A DNA stretch of 64,000 nt from Neisseria musculi. Lineage in GTDB: Bacteria > Pseudomonadota > Gammaproteobacteria > Burkholderiales > Neisseriaceae. The stretch is from contig NZ_CP060414.2 of NCBI RefSeq assembly GCF_014297595.2, forward strand, positions 2,480,001 through 2,544,000, given 5' to 3'. Position numbers and translations under genes: made by a program. Positions 56,941-64,000 of this stretch are shown piece after piece. Every line of letters begins with the position of its first letter. The first letter of the stretch is position 1. Under the pieces are notes generated by a model. The model was not told the origin of the DNA, did not search any database, and worked only from the letters and a program-made list of their open reading frames with translations.

Positions 56941-58167
56941 ATGTCTTTTGATTTGGGTAGTTTGCTGCAAGACAGGTTGGGCGGCGTGTTGGGCCGGTTT
57001 TTAACTCAAAACGGAGAAAGTGCCGAAAGCAGCACCAAAGCCGCAGGTTTGGCAGTTCCTGCTGTGGTGGCGGGTTTGTTGAAGCACATCGGCGGCAACC
57101 CGGGCAATGCCGGCAGCCTGTTCGAGCTGGTTCAAGGCAGCGCGGGCAGTCCGCTGAATCATGCGGTGGCGCAGGCTGAAGAAGGCGGCAGTGCTCTGGA
57201 TAGCCTGACCGACTGGGGCAAGGGCAAGCTGCCGGAGCTGCTGGGCGGCAATGCGGCTGATGTGTCCGACCAGATTGCCCGGGAAAGCGGCGTGTCGAAA
57301 GCCGGCGCAGGTTTGCTGCTGTCGTTGTCGCTGCCGCTGGTGTTGTCGGTGCTGCGCGGGAAGGTAAAGGACGACAATCTCAGCCCGAGCCAATTGCTGG
57401 GTCTGCTCGGCCGGCAGCAAAGCTGGCTTTCCGGCGCATTGAGCGGCGGCATGCTTTCGGCTTTGGGCATCAGCAGCCTGAGCGGCTTGTTCGGCAGCCT
57501 GTCGGGTTTGGCCGGCAGTGTCGGCAATGCCGCTGCGGGTGCGGCGGCAGTGGCGGCCGGTAAGGGGTCGGGCTTGGGAAAATGGATTGCATTGGTTGCT
57601 GCCGCATTGTTGGCTTTGTTTGCCTATAAGAGCTGCGGCACTCAAACCGACCCCGCCTCTTCCGCTGCCGGCGGCACATCATCGGCTCCGGTTGCCGGTG
57701 AAGCCGCTTCTGCCGTTTCCGAGCCGGAGGGCGCAGAGGTTCCTGTCGTGATGCCGTCTGAACCTTCTGTGGTGCTCGACACAGCAGCCTCTGCTTCCGC
57801 CTCTGAGGCTGCTCCGGCGGCAATCGACCCGAATAAGGCCGGCGTGAGCTATGATAACGGCGTGGCGAAATTCTACTTTGCCACCGCCAAAACCGATGTG
57901 GCCGAGGGTGCCGAAACCGTGGCGGCCGAAGTGATTGCGGCCGGCAAAGAAGGCAAGAAACTGATTGTCAGCGGCTTCGCCGACAGCACCGGCAATGCGG
58001 CTGCAAACGAAAAATTGTCGAAAGCGCGCGCCGGTGCCGTAAAAGCCTTCTTGGAAGCGCAGGGCGTGGATGCCGCCAATATCGAATTGCGCAAACCCGA
58101 AAACACCACCGGCGCAACCGGTAACGATGCCGAAGGCCGCCGCGTGGAAGTGAAAGTGGAGGGTTGA
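56941..58167 (+). CDS. DUF937-OmpA envelope protein
   Basis: This 408-residue protein joins two domains. The N-terminal part (about 1-210) is DUF937-like, with MSFDLGSLLQDRLGGVLGRF, repeated Gly/Ser/Leu-rich helices and ISSLSGLFGSLSGLAGS. One membrane helix follows at about 214-232 (WIALVAAALLALFAY), then a cysteine and a Ser/Ala/Pro/Glu-rich linker of about 70 residues. The C-terminal OmpA-like peptidoglycan-binding domain covers about 295-405 (YFATAKTDVAEGA, VSGFADSTGNAAANEKLSKAR, RRVEVKV). Without a signal peptide, the DUF937 part would be cytoplasmic and the OmpA part periplasmic, bridging the inner membrane to the wall. The function is unknown. Confidence 0.85.
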   Translation: MSFDLGSLLQDRLGGVLGRFLTQNGESAESSTKAAGLAVPAVVAGLLKHIGGNPGNAGSLFELVQGSAGSPLNHAVAQAEEGGSALDSLTDWGKGKLPELLGGNAADVSDQIARESGVSKAGAGLLLSLSLPLVLSVLRGKVKDDNLSPSQLLGLLGRQQSWLSGALSGGMLSALGISSLSGLFGSLSGLAGSVGNAAAGAAAVAAGKGSGLGKWIALVAAALLALFAYKSCGTQTDPASSAAGGTSSAPVAGEAASAVSEPEGAEVPVVMPSEPSVVLDTAASASASEAAPAAIDPNKAGVSYDNGVAKFYFATAKTDVAEGAETVAAEVIAAGKEGKKLIVSGFADSTGNAAANEKLSKARAGAVKAFLEAQGVDAANIELRKPENTTGATGNDAEGRRVEVKVEG

Positions 58168-58205
58168 GTGGTTTCAGATCCTGCATGAAAAACATGGTGC
58201 GGTTT

Positions 58206-58351
58206 GATAGTGAACCACTGCATTTCTGTTACGGGGTTGCCGTGCCTTAACTCAAAGAGAGTTTTTATAGGCAGCCGAAAGGGCAGCCGAATCGGTTCTG
58301 TACTGTCTGCGGCTTGCTGCCCGCTATCAAAAATGAAGTGGGTTCACTATA
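58206..58351. repeat. Correia-type repeat element
   Basis: Perfect inverted ends ATAGTGAACC (58207-58216) and GGTTCACTAT (58341-58350) enclose a core matching the neisserial Correia element: GTTGCCGTGCCTTAACTCAA followed by AGAGA, and later CGAATCGGTTCTGTACTGTC. Size, about 146 bp, is close to the usual long form. Correia ends are mobile and can carry promoters or IHF sites. It lies just after the DUF937-OmpA gene. Confidence 0.8.
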
Positions 58352-58356
58352 AACAA

Positions 58357-58385
58357 AGGCCGTCTGAAAACTTTTCAGACGGCCT
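58357..58385. terminator. DUS-pair terminator between the DUF937-OmpA gene and plsC
   Basis: AGGCCGTCTGAAAA and TTTTCAGACGGCCT with a 1-base loop, followed by GTTTTTT, lie between two convergent genes. Confidence 0.8.
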
Positions 58386-58409
58386 GTTTTTTATCGGTGG
58401 GTATGCGGG

Positions 58410-59180
58410 TTAGACGGCTGCGTCTTCCAATACTTTCCCGCGCACATAGGCTTCGGCGGCATCTTTCAAAGCAAAGCGGTCTTTGCCGGAGAAGTCGGCG
58501 GGCAATATCGGCTTGGCGAAATCCACACGGATATGGAGCTCGGGCATGGAAACGATGCGCCACAGCGACCGGACCAGGCTCACATCGGCATAAGAAGGGG
58601 TGTCGGTGCGGCGGCCGTTGCGGTCGTAATAGCGCAAAACCATGGTTTGAACCGGCGCACCGGCATCTATCGCCGACTGAAACAGCGCGGCTTTGAACGG
58701 CAGCACTTCCAGCCCCGATGAAGTTTTGGCCTCGGGGAAAAAGCTGACGTTGCGGCCGGCTTTCAGAGCGGCGGCGATGGCTTGGTTGATGGGTTCCACG
58801 TCTTTGCGGGAATGGCGGTTGATAAACACCGTGCCGGCGTTGCGCCCCATTTTGCCGAGTACCGGCCAGGTGCCGATTTCCTGTTTGGCGATAAAACTGC
58901 TGGGAAACAGCGCGCTCATGGCGAAAATATCCAGCCATGAAACGTGGTTGGCCACCACCAGCGTGCCGCTTACGGAAAAATGCCCGGGCGGCGTGGTGAC
59001 GCTGAGTTTTGCGCCCACGGCCTGCAAGGCGCCGGAGCCCAGCGTCATCAGCGCCTTGTCGCGCGCCTGCGGGTCGCTGCCGTTGAGCCTGCTCAAATTG
59101 CGGCCGGTTTGAAACAGCCAGACGGCCAGTTTGGCCAAACGGGTGAAACGCAGAAAAATCGGGGCTTTTTGTCGGGACAT
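58410..59180 (-). CDS. Lysophospholipid (1-acylglycerol-3-phosphate) acyltransferase
   Basis: This 256-residue PlsC-family enzyme adds the second acyl chain to lysophosphatidic acid in phospholipid synthesis. I use ATG 59180 ([17 protein letters not shown]); the longer frame runs through a DUS. The acyltransferase motif NHVSWLD (H79, D84) is present, then the [14 protein letters not shown] region and [10 protein letters not shown] (the FPEG-type motif with A replacing G). Neisseria has several such genes (nlaA, nlaB); I cannot tell which this is. Confidence 0.88.
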   Translation of the reverse strand: MSRQKAPIFLRFTRLAKLAVWLFQTGRNLSRLNGSDPQARDKALMTLGSGALQAVGAKLSVTTPPGHFSVSGTLVVANHVSWLDIFAMSALFPSSFIAKQEIGTWPVLGKMGRNAGTVFINRHSRKDVEPINQAIAAALKAGRNVSFFPEAKTSSGLEVLPFKAALFQSAIDAGAPVQTMVLRYYDRNGRRTDTPSYADVSLVRSLWRIVSMPELHIRVDFAKPILPADFSGKDRFALKDAAEAYVRGKVLEDAAV

Positions 59181-59558
59181 GGTGCAGTGTGTGTGAAAGT
59201 TGTGGGCGGGAATTATAACAAGCGGCGGGAGTTGGCGGAACGCGGGGCGGGGAAAGCTGTGTAAAGGCGGGCGGAATATTTTCAGACGGCCTGGGCGTTT
59301 TCTCTTGAAAGTTTTTGACAGCCAAACTCTTAAAATCAAGCCGTGCAGCAGGCCGCAGAGGGTACGGCTGCACAAACGGCATCATGCCGGCATGATTTCA
59401 AAATAGATGATAAAACGCTTTCAGGCGGGGTCTGCTGAATGTGAACGACCGTCTGAAACATTGGCCACGGTCATTTGCGCCTATGGCAGGGGCAGGGCGG
59501 ATAACGGTGGGTTGGTTTTCCCGAATGTTGCCAAATCCACTTTAAGGCCGTCTGAACG
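59181..59558. other. Intergenic region between mutM and plsC
   Basis: This 378-bp gap contains DUS copies at about 59281, 59448 and 59546 and no supported gene. Confidence 0.6.
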
Positions 59559-60386
59559 CTATTTCTGGCAGTTGCCGCAATAAAATGTGCCGCGCTGCCC
59601 CAGCGTTTCTTTCAAAATCAAGCTGCCGCATTGCAGGCAGGGTTGGTTGTGGCGGCCGTAAACCGTGTATTCCTGCTGGAAATAGCCGCTTTTGCCATCG
59701 CTGTCGACAAAGTCGTGCAGGGTGCTGCCGCCTGCAGCAATTGCCCGTTGCAGCACCGTGCGTATGGCGTCCACCAGTTTGGCGCACTCTTTGCGGCTGA
59801 TTGTGCAGGCGGGGCGTTTGGGGGAAATGCCCGCTTTGAACAGGCTTTCGTTGGCATAGATATTGCCCACGCCCACCACCACAGCATTGTCCATCAGTGC
59901 CGTTTTTACGGCGCGTTTTTGGGTGCGCAGTTTGCCGTACAGATAGGCGGCATCAAAAGCACCGCTCAGCGGTTCGGGGCCGAGCGCGGCCAAGAGCGGG
60001 TGGTGTTCGGCGGCGCCCGTAAACCACAGCACCATGCCGAAGCGTCGCGGGTCGTGATAGCGCAGCACCGTGCCGTTGGCGAATGTGATGTCGAGATGGT
60101 CGTGTTTGCCGGGGCCGGCGATGCGGGCATCGCCGGCGGTGAAAATCCTCAGGCTGCCCGACATGCCCAGATGCACCAGCAGTAGGCCGGCGGGAAAATG
60201 AACCAGCAGGTATTTGGCGCGGCGCGTGCAGCCCTGCACCGTTTGCCCGCCCAAAACCTCAGCCAAACCGGGGGTAACGGGAAAACGCAGCTTGGGTTGG
60301 CGCACGGCTGCCGATGCAACGGTTTGGCCGTTGATATGGGGAGCAATGCCGCGCAGGGTGGTTTCGACTTCGGGCAGTTCGGGCAT
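59559..60386 (-). CDS. mutM: Formamidopyrimidine-DNA glycosylase
   Basis: This 275-residue bifunctional glycosylase/AP lyase removes 8-oxoguanine and formamidopyrimidines. The N-terminal catalytic [12 protein letters not shown], with the exposed proline and E residues, is intact once the initiator methionine is removed. The conserved [19 protein letters not shown] (helix-two-turn-helix) and [18 protein letters not shown] loop are present. The C-terminal zinc finger is complete ([20 protein letters not shown], then CGNCQK). Length is normal. Confidence 0.96.
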   Translation of the reverse strand: MPELPEVETTLRGIAPHINGQTVASAAVRQPKLRFPVTPGLAEVLGGQTVQGCTRRAKYLLVHFPAGLLLVHLGMSGSLRIFTAGDARIAGPGKHDHLDITFANGTVLRYHDPRRFGMVLWFTGAAEHHPLLAALGPEPLSGAFDAAYLYGKLRTQKRAVKTALMDNAVVVGVGNIYANESLFKAGISPKRPACTISRKECAKLVDAIRTVLQRAIAAGGSTLHDFVDSDGKSGYFQQEYTVYGRHNQPCLQCGSLILKETLGQRGTFYCGNCQK

Positions 60387-60459
60387 AACGCGCTTTCGTG
60401 TCGGATAAATTCTGTGTAGATGCGGCGGTTTGCGCCGCTTTCAGACGGCCTGTGGGCGG

Positions 60460-61755
60460 CTATTTCCACACCAACAGGGCATGGTTGCGTTTGCCGCGCC
60501 GCAGAATGGTGTATTTGCCGAAACGTTTGTGTGCATCGGTTAAAAGATAGGCATCATCGGGTTTGTCGGGCGCGTGGTTGGGATTGTCGGGCTCCACCGC
60601 GCTGCCGTTGGCCAGCACCGCCTTGCTGTTTATAAAACCGCGCGCTTCTTTGTTTGACTGCGCCAGGCCCGACAACACCAATGCTTCCACCACATTCACG
60701 CTGCCGGAGGCTTCAAACGCAGGCAGGCCGTCCAGCGCGAGTTGTTCGAAATCGGATTCGGTGAGGCCGCCCTGGTCTCCGGCAAACAGGCTTTCCGAAA
60801 TGCGCTGCGCCGCCTGCAACGCCGCTTCGCCGTGAACCAGGCGGGTCATTTCTTCGGCCAAAATACGCTGCGCTTCGGGCTTGGTGCCGCTCGCTTTGTC
60901 TTTCGCTTCGATGGCGTCAATCTCTCCAACCGACAAGAAGGTGAAATATTTCAAAAATTGATACACATCGGCATCGGCTGTTTTCAGCCAGAATTGGTAA
61001 AACTGATAGGGCGAGGTTTTCTCCGCACTCAGCCAAACCGCGCCGCCTTCGGTTTTGCCGAATTTGGTGCCGTCTGATTTGGTAACCAGCGGCAGGGTTA
61101 AGCCGTATACCGTGGTTTTGTTCAGACGGCGGGTGAGGTCGATGCCGCCGGTGATGTTGCCCCATTGGTCGGAACCGCCGATTTGCAGCAGTGCACCGTG
61201 GCGTTTGTTGAGCTCGGCAAAATCATAGCCCTGCAACAGTGCGTAGGCAAACTCGGTAAACGAAATGCCCGCATCGTCGCGCCCGATGCGCTGTTTTACC
61301 GATTCTTTGTTCAGCATCGCGTTCACCGAAAAATGCTTGCCGATGTCGCGCAGAAAGTCCAGACAGTTCATGCCGCCGAACCAATCGTGGTTGTTGGCCA
61401 TCACCGCCGCGTTGCCGCCTTCGAAGCTCAAAAACGGCTCAAGCTGGCTGCGGATTTTTTCCACCCAGCCCGCCACCGTTTCCGCCGTGTTCAGGCTGCG
61501 CTCGGCGGCTTTGAAGCTCGGGTCGCCGATCATGCCGGTTGCCCCGCCTACCAAAGCCACCGGCGTGTGTCCGGCCAACTGGAAACGGCGCAAAGCCAGC
61601 ACGGGCAGCAAATGGCCGATATGCAGGCTGTCTGCCGTGGGGTCGAAACCGCAATACAGGGCGATTTTCTGTTCGTTTAACAAAGCGTCTAAGGCTTCGG
61701 CATCAGTGGTTTGCGCGATTAAGCCGCGCGATTGGAGATCTTGGATTACGCTCAT
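60460..61755 (-). CDS. tyrS: Tyrosyl-tRNA synthetase
   Basis: This 431-residue class I synthetase charges tRNA-Tyr. I use ATG 61755 ([18 protein letters not shown]). The HIGH motif is HIGH at residues 45-48 ([10 protein letters not shown]), [11 protein letters not shown] lies near 195 and the KMSKS equivalent is KFGKT (231-235). A C-terminal S4-type RNA-binding segment ([20 protein letters not shown]) follows. This corresponds to the TyrS group with the KFGKT signature. Confidence 0.97.
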   Translation of the reverse strand: MSVIQDLQSRGLIAQTTDAEALDALLNEQKIALYCGFDPTADSLHIGHLLPVLALRRFQLAGHTPVALVGGATGMIGDPSFKAAERSLNTAETVAGWVEKIRSQLEPFLSFEGGNAAVMANNHDWFGGMNCLDFLRDIGKHFSVNAMLNKESVKQRIGRDDAGISFTEFAYALLQGYDFAELNKRHGALLQIGGSDQWGNITGGIDLTRRLNKTTVYGLTLPLVTKSDGTKFGKTEGGAVWLSAEKTSPYQFYQFWLKTADADVYQFLKYFTFLSVGEIDAIEAKDKASGTKPEAQRILAEEMTRLVHGEAALQAAQRISESLFAGDQGGLTESDFEQLALDGLPAFEASGSVNVVEALVLSGLAQSNKEARGFINSKAVLANGSAVEPDNPNHAPDKPDDAYLLTDAHKRFGKYTILRRGKRNHALLVWK

Positions 61756-61829
61756 GCTAAGTCTTTCAATGGTTATGTTTTTACATTGCGGATAAGGTGT
61801 TTCGGAAAATGAGATGCACATTGCGGCAA

Positions 61830-63704
61830 CTAATCGCGCTGCAATAAATGCCGGCTTTCGGTATAACGTTTGGCTAAGGCTTCTGCGCCAAACGGGTTGA
61901 TATGGTCTAAATCCGAATAGGCGGGTTTGCCGTCGAATTCAAAATCGGCAGGCAGGAGAGCCGCAGCATCTACAATATGTATGTTTCGGTATTTGGCTGC
62001 TGTTTCGCTTATTTTCCGGTTGCCTTCACGGGTAGAAGAATCGTTTTCATGAAACGCAATACGCCGCAAAGGAATAAGCCCGCTGATTTTATATGCCCTC
62101 AATCCCGGATACTGAATATTCGGATTGTCGGTAAACAGATAAACCGCCCGCTTTTCTTTGGAAAGTTTGGCAAGCATTTTATCCATTTTGGCGAAAAAGT
62201 CTTTATCGTAACCGATGGAAGGTTTGGGTGCAGGAAGCTGGTTGCCCCAGCGCATGGAAAGCATCACGACAGGATAGTCGTTTAAATGCGCTTTCGCATA
62301 TTGATAAACTGCTTTGCAGTTGCTGCCTTTGAAGATTTCAGCATCGTACCCTTCTACAAAAGCGCAGGTGTCGGCAGAAACCAGCGTGGCTGCCCAGCCC
62401 TCTTTTTTACCGATATGGTCGATGAACGTTTTGTAGTGGTCCGCATGAGAGTCGCCCAGCATCAATACTGTGGGCTTTGTGTCATTCGCACCCCAAACGC
62501 ATTGTTTTTCCAAATTATTGTGGCAGGAAGCGTAGGAGCGGGACAAGCCGTCTTTCTGGTATTGGCTGATTAAAGGCGTTTTTTGCAAGCCGAACCAAGC
62601 CGCAGCAAGCAACGCGGCCGGCAATATGTAAAATGCCGTCAAACTTTTGGCAAAAGAAAGTTTCCATTTTTTAGCGGGCTGCTCCACCCAGCGGTAAGCA
62701 GCCCAAGAACAAATCAATATCAGCACGGCCAAAGGCAGCAGCCATGCTGCGGGTAAATGTGCCTGCCCGTAGATATAGCGTGCAAATGCCAATACCGGCC
62801 AATGCCATAAGTACAGAGAATACGAAATCAGGCCGATTCTTACACCCCATTCCCATTCAAATATTTTTTTCAAAGAATGGTTGAAACCGTTGAAATAAAT
62901 TAAAGCCGCCGCTGCCAAACAGGGAATCAGCCCTGCCCACCCGGGAAAGTGGGCGGTTTCAGTGTGATATGCCGCTAAGCAGGCAGCCAAAACCACCGAT
63001 GCGGCCGCACAGCCGAAAGCGGCAAATTTTTCTCCCCACCAAACCGCCTCTTGGCTGTTTGCGGCCTGATGGCATACGAATACGGCCAGCAGCGAACCTG
63101 TCAGCATCTCAAATGCGCGCAGATGGGGAAGGTAGTATTTGTCGAGTTGGGTGGGAATATAAGCCGCCAGCAAACTTACCAACATACAGGCGGCAATGGC
63201 CGCCATTTGGGTTTTTAAGCTGCGGCGGATAAACAGCAGTAAGAAAAAGGGGAAAATAAAATAATATTGCTCTTCTACAGATAAAGACCAAATATGAAGC
63301 AGCGGCTTTTCTTCTTGTGCAGGGTCGAAGTAGCCTTGCCCTCTGGAAAAATAGAGATTGGCGGCAAACAGTACAGATGCAAGCGCAGACTTGCCGAGCA
63401 GGTTGAAATCGTCCGGTGCAAACAGTAACGCGCCTACGGCAAGTGTACCGGCGAGTACAGTAAAAAATGCAGGCAAAATCCTTTTAATTCTCCGTATGTA
63501 GAAAGATTTAAAAGAAAATGCCCCCGTATTCATCTCTTTGTGGATAATCGAGGTAATCAGAAAACCTGAGATGACGAAAAATATATCTACACCCAAAAAA
63601 CCGCCCGGCAGCCAAGATTTTTCAAAATGGAAAATAATGACAGACAATACCGCAACGGCGCGCAACACATCAATATCAGGCCGATAAGCAAAAACCTTAC
63701 TCAT
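61830..63704 (-). CDS. Acyltransferase-3/SGNH O-acetyltransferase (PglI/OatA-like)
   Basis: This 624-residue inner-membrane protein has an acyltransferase-3 domain (about residues 5-350, ten or so helices) and a C-terminal periplasmic SGNH-type domain. Starting at ATG 63704 it reads [20 protein letters not shown], with RxxDxLRAVAV and the catalytic histidine in IIFHFEKSW. The SGNH domain shows [12 protein letters not shown] (Ser nucleophile) and the late [11 protein letters not shown] (Asp-His). Such proteins O-acetylate cell-surface glycans. In Neisseria the architecture matches PglI, which acetylates the protein-linked glycan, but peptidoglycan or lipooligosaccharide targets are possible. 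Confidence 0.88.
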   Translation of the reverse strand: MSKVFAYRPDIDVLRAVAVLSVIIFHFEKSWLPGGFLGVDIFFVISGFLITSIIHKEMNTGAFSFKSFYIRRIKRILPAFFTVLAGTLAVGALLFAPDDFNLLGKSALASVLFAANLYFSRGQGYFDPAQEEKPLLHIWSLSVEEQYYFIFPFFLLLFIRRSLKTQMAAIAACMLVSLLAAYIPTQLDKYYLPHLRAFEMLTGSLLAVFVCHQAANSQEAVWWGEKFAAFGCAAASVVLAACLAAYHTETAHFPGWAGLIPCLAAAALIYFNGFNHSLKKIFEWEWGVRIGLISYSLYLWHWPVLAFARYIYGQAHLPAAWLLPLAVLILICSWAAYRWVEQPAKKWKLSFAKSLTAFYILPAALLAAAWFGLQKTPLISQYQKDGLSRSYASCHNNLEKQCVWGANDTKPTVLMLGDSHADHYKTFIDHIGKKEGWAATLVSADTCAFVEGYDAEIFKGSNCKAVYQYAKAHLNDYPVVMLSMRWGNQLPAPKPSIGYDKDFFAKMDKMLAKLSKEKRAVYLFTDNPNIQYPGLRAYKISGLIPLRRIAFHENDSSTREGNRKISETAAKYRNIHIVDAAALLPADFEFDGKPAYSDLDHINPFGAEALAKRYTESRHLLQRD

Positions 63705-63789
63705 AATGTATCCGGCTAATGGTTTTGTTTTGATTTCCAGTATGCCCCAAACCGTTTTCACAGTATTGGGGCAAAGGTTTTCAGACAAC

Positions 63790-64000
63790 CTAAACATTAA
63801 ACAAAAAATGAATCACATCCCCATCCTGCACCACATATTCCTTACCCTCGGCGCGCATTTTGCCGGCTTCTTTGGCTTTGGCTTCGCCGCCGAGGGTAAC
63901 GAAATCGTTGTAGGCAATCACTTGGGCGCGGATAAAGCCGCGTTCGAAATCGGTGTGGATCACGCCGGCGGCCTGCGGGGCGGTGTCGCCTTTGTGAATC
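63790..64000 (-). CDS. ychF: YchF/Ola1-type ATPase, C-terminal part
   Basis: This is a partial gene entering from the right edge; the last 69 residues are present, up to the TAG at 63790-63792. The sequence includes the TGS-domain ending of Ych[21 protein letters not shown], then [20 protein letters not shown] and HFLFNV. YchF is a P-loop protein of the Obg family that binds ATP and ribosomes. Confidence 0.93.
   Translation of the reverse strand, partial: IHKGDTAPQAAGVIHTDFERGFIRAQVIAYNDFVTLGGEAKAKEAGKMRAEGKEYVVQDGDVIHFLFNV

Overview
The window is chromosomal DNA from a Neisseria-type betaproteobacterium. The 10-mer GCCGTCTGAA (neisserial DNA uptake sequence, DUS) recurs dozens of times on both strands, mostly in the 12-mer dialect AGGCCGTCTGAA and only rarely as ATGCCGTCTGAA. 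Other neisserial markers are RmpM, a PorB-type porin, FarAB, ComE beside an rRNA operon, an IS1016 remnant, a Correia-type element and a dRS3 repeat. The AG dialect argues for a commensal or animal Neisseria rather than the meningococcus/gonococcus group. Species cannot be fixed from the sequence alone.

Layout. 1-3.3 kb: isc iron-sulfur cluster genes (iscR, iscS, iscU, all minus strand), with an unrecognised secreted-protein gene between iscS and iscU. 3.5-4.7 kb: lldD. 5.1-9.8 kb: a haem-uptake locus with an intact TonB receptor, an amber-interrupted hmuS, no substrate-binding gene, a 5'-deleted permease and an intact ATPase. 10.6-15.1 kb: a GT39 membrane protein, hemN and divergent fnr sharing a palindromic FNR site. 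15.2-26.9 kb: cysB, rmpM, thiL-pgpA-apaG, an alanine symporter, bioD, a wrecked DUF488 gene, farAB and thrB. 27.0-32.6 kb: a complete rRNA operon (16S, tRNA-Ile, tRNA-Ala, 23S, 5S) with promoter, two boxA sites and a terminator. 32.8-35.4 kb: comE, an IS1016 fragment and ubiD.

35.7-44.2 kb is the most notable region. The usual thrS-infC-rpmI-rplT translation cluster is present on the minus strand, but a type III restriction-modification system (mod-res) lies between thrS and infC. Its mod gene begins with a tract of 21 pentanucleotide repeats (CCGAA on the coding strand). With 21 units the ATG is out of frame with the methyltransferase body, so the copy reads as phase OFF. The central target-recognition part of mod is markedly AT-richer than its flanks.

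44.2-64 kb: tRNA-Val; a DNA-alkylation repair pair (an AraC-Ogt fusion broken by one missing A, then alkB); a DUF445 protein; ffh with a divergent CcsA-like gene; a porin; rmuC followed by a periplasmic ATP-dependent DNA ligase; a metallo-beta-lactamase-fold hydrolase; a DUF937-OmpA envelope protein; a PlsC acyltransferase; mutM; tyrS; an acyltransferase-3/SGNH O-acetyltransferase; and the 3' end of ychF running off the right edge.

Genome dynamics are visible throughout: decaying genes (hmuS, hmuU, DUF488, the Ogt fusion, IS1016), inverted DUS pairs serving as terminators, and four perfect tandem duplications of 15-24 bp, two of which sit at stop codons.
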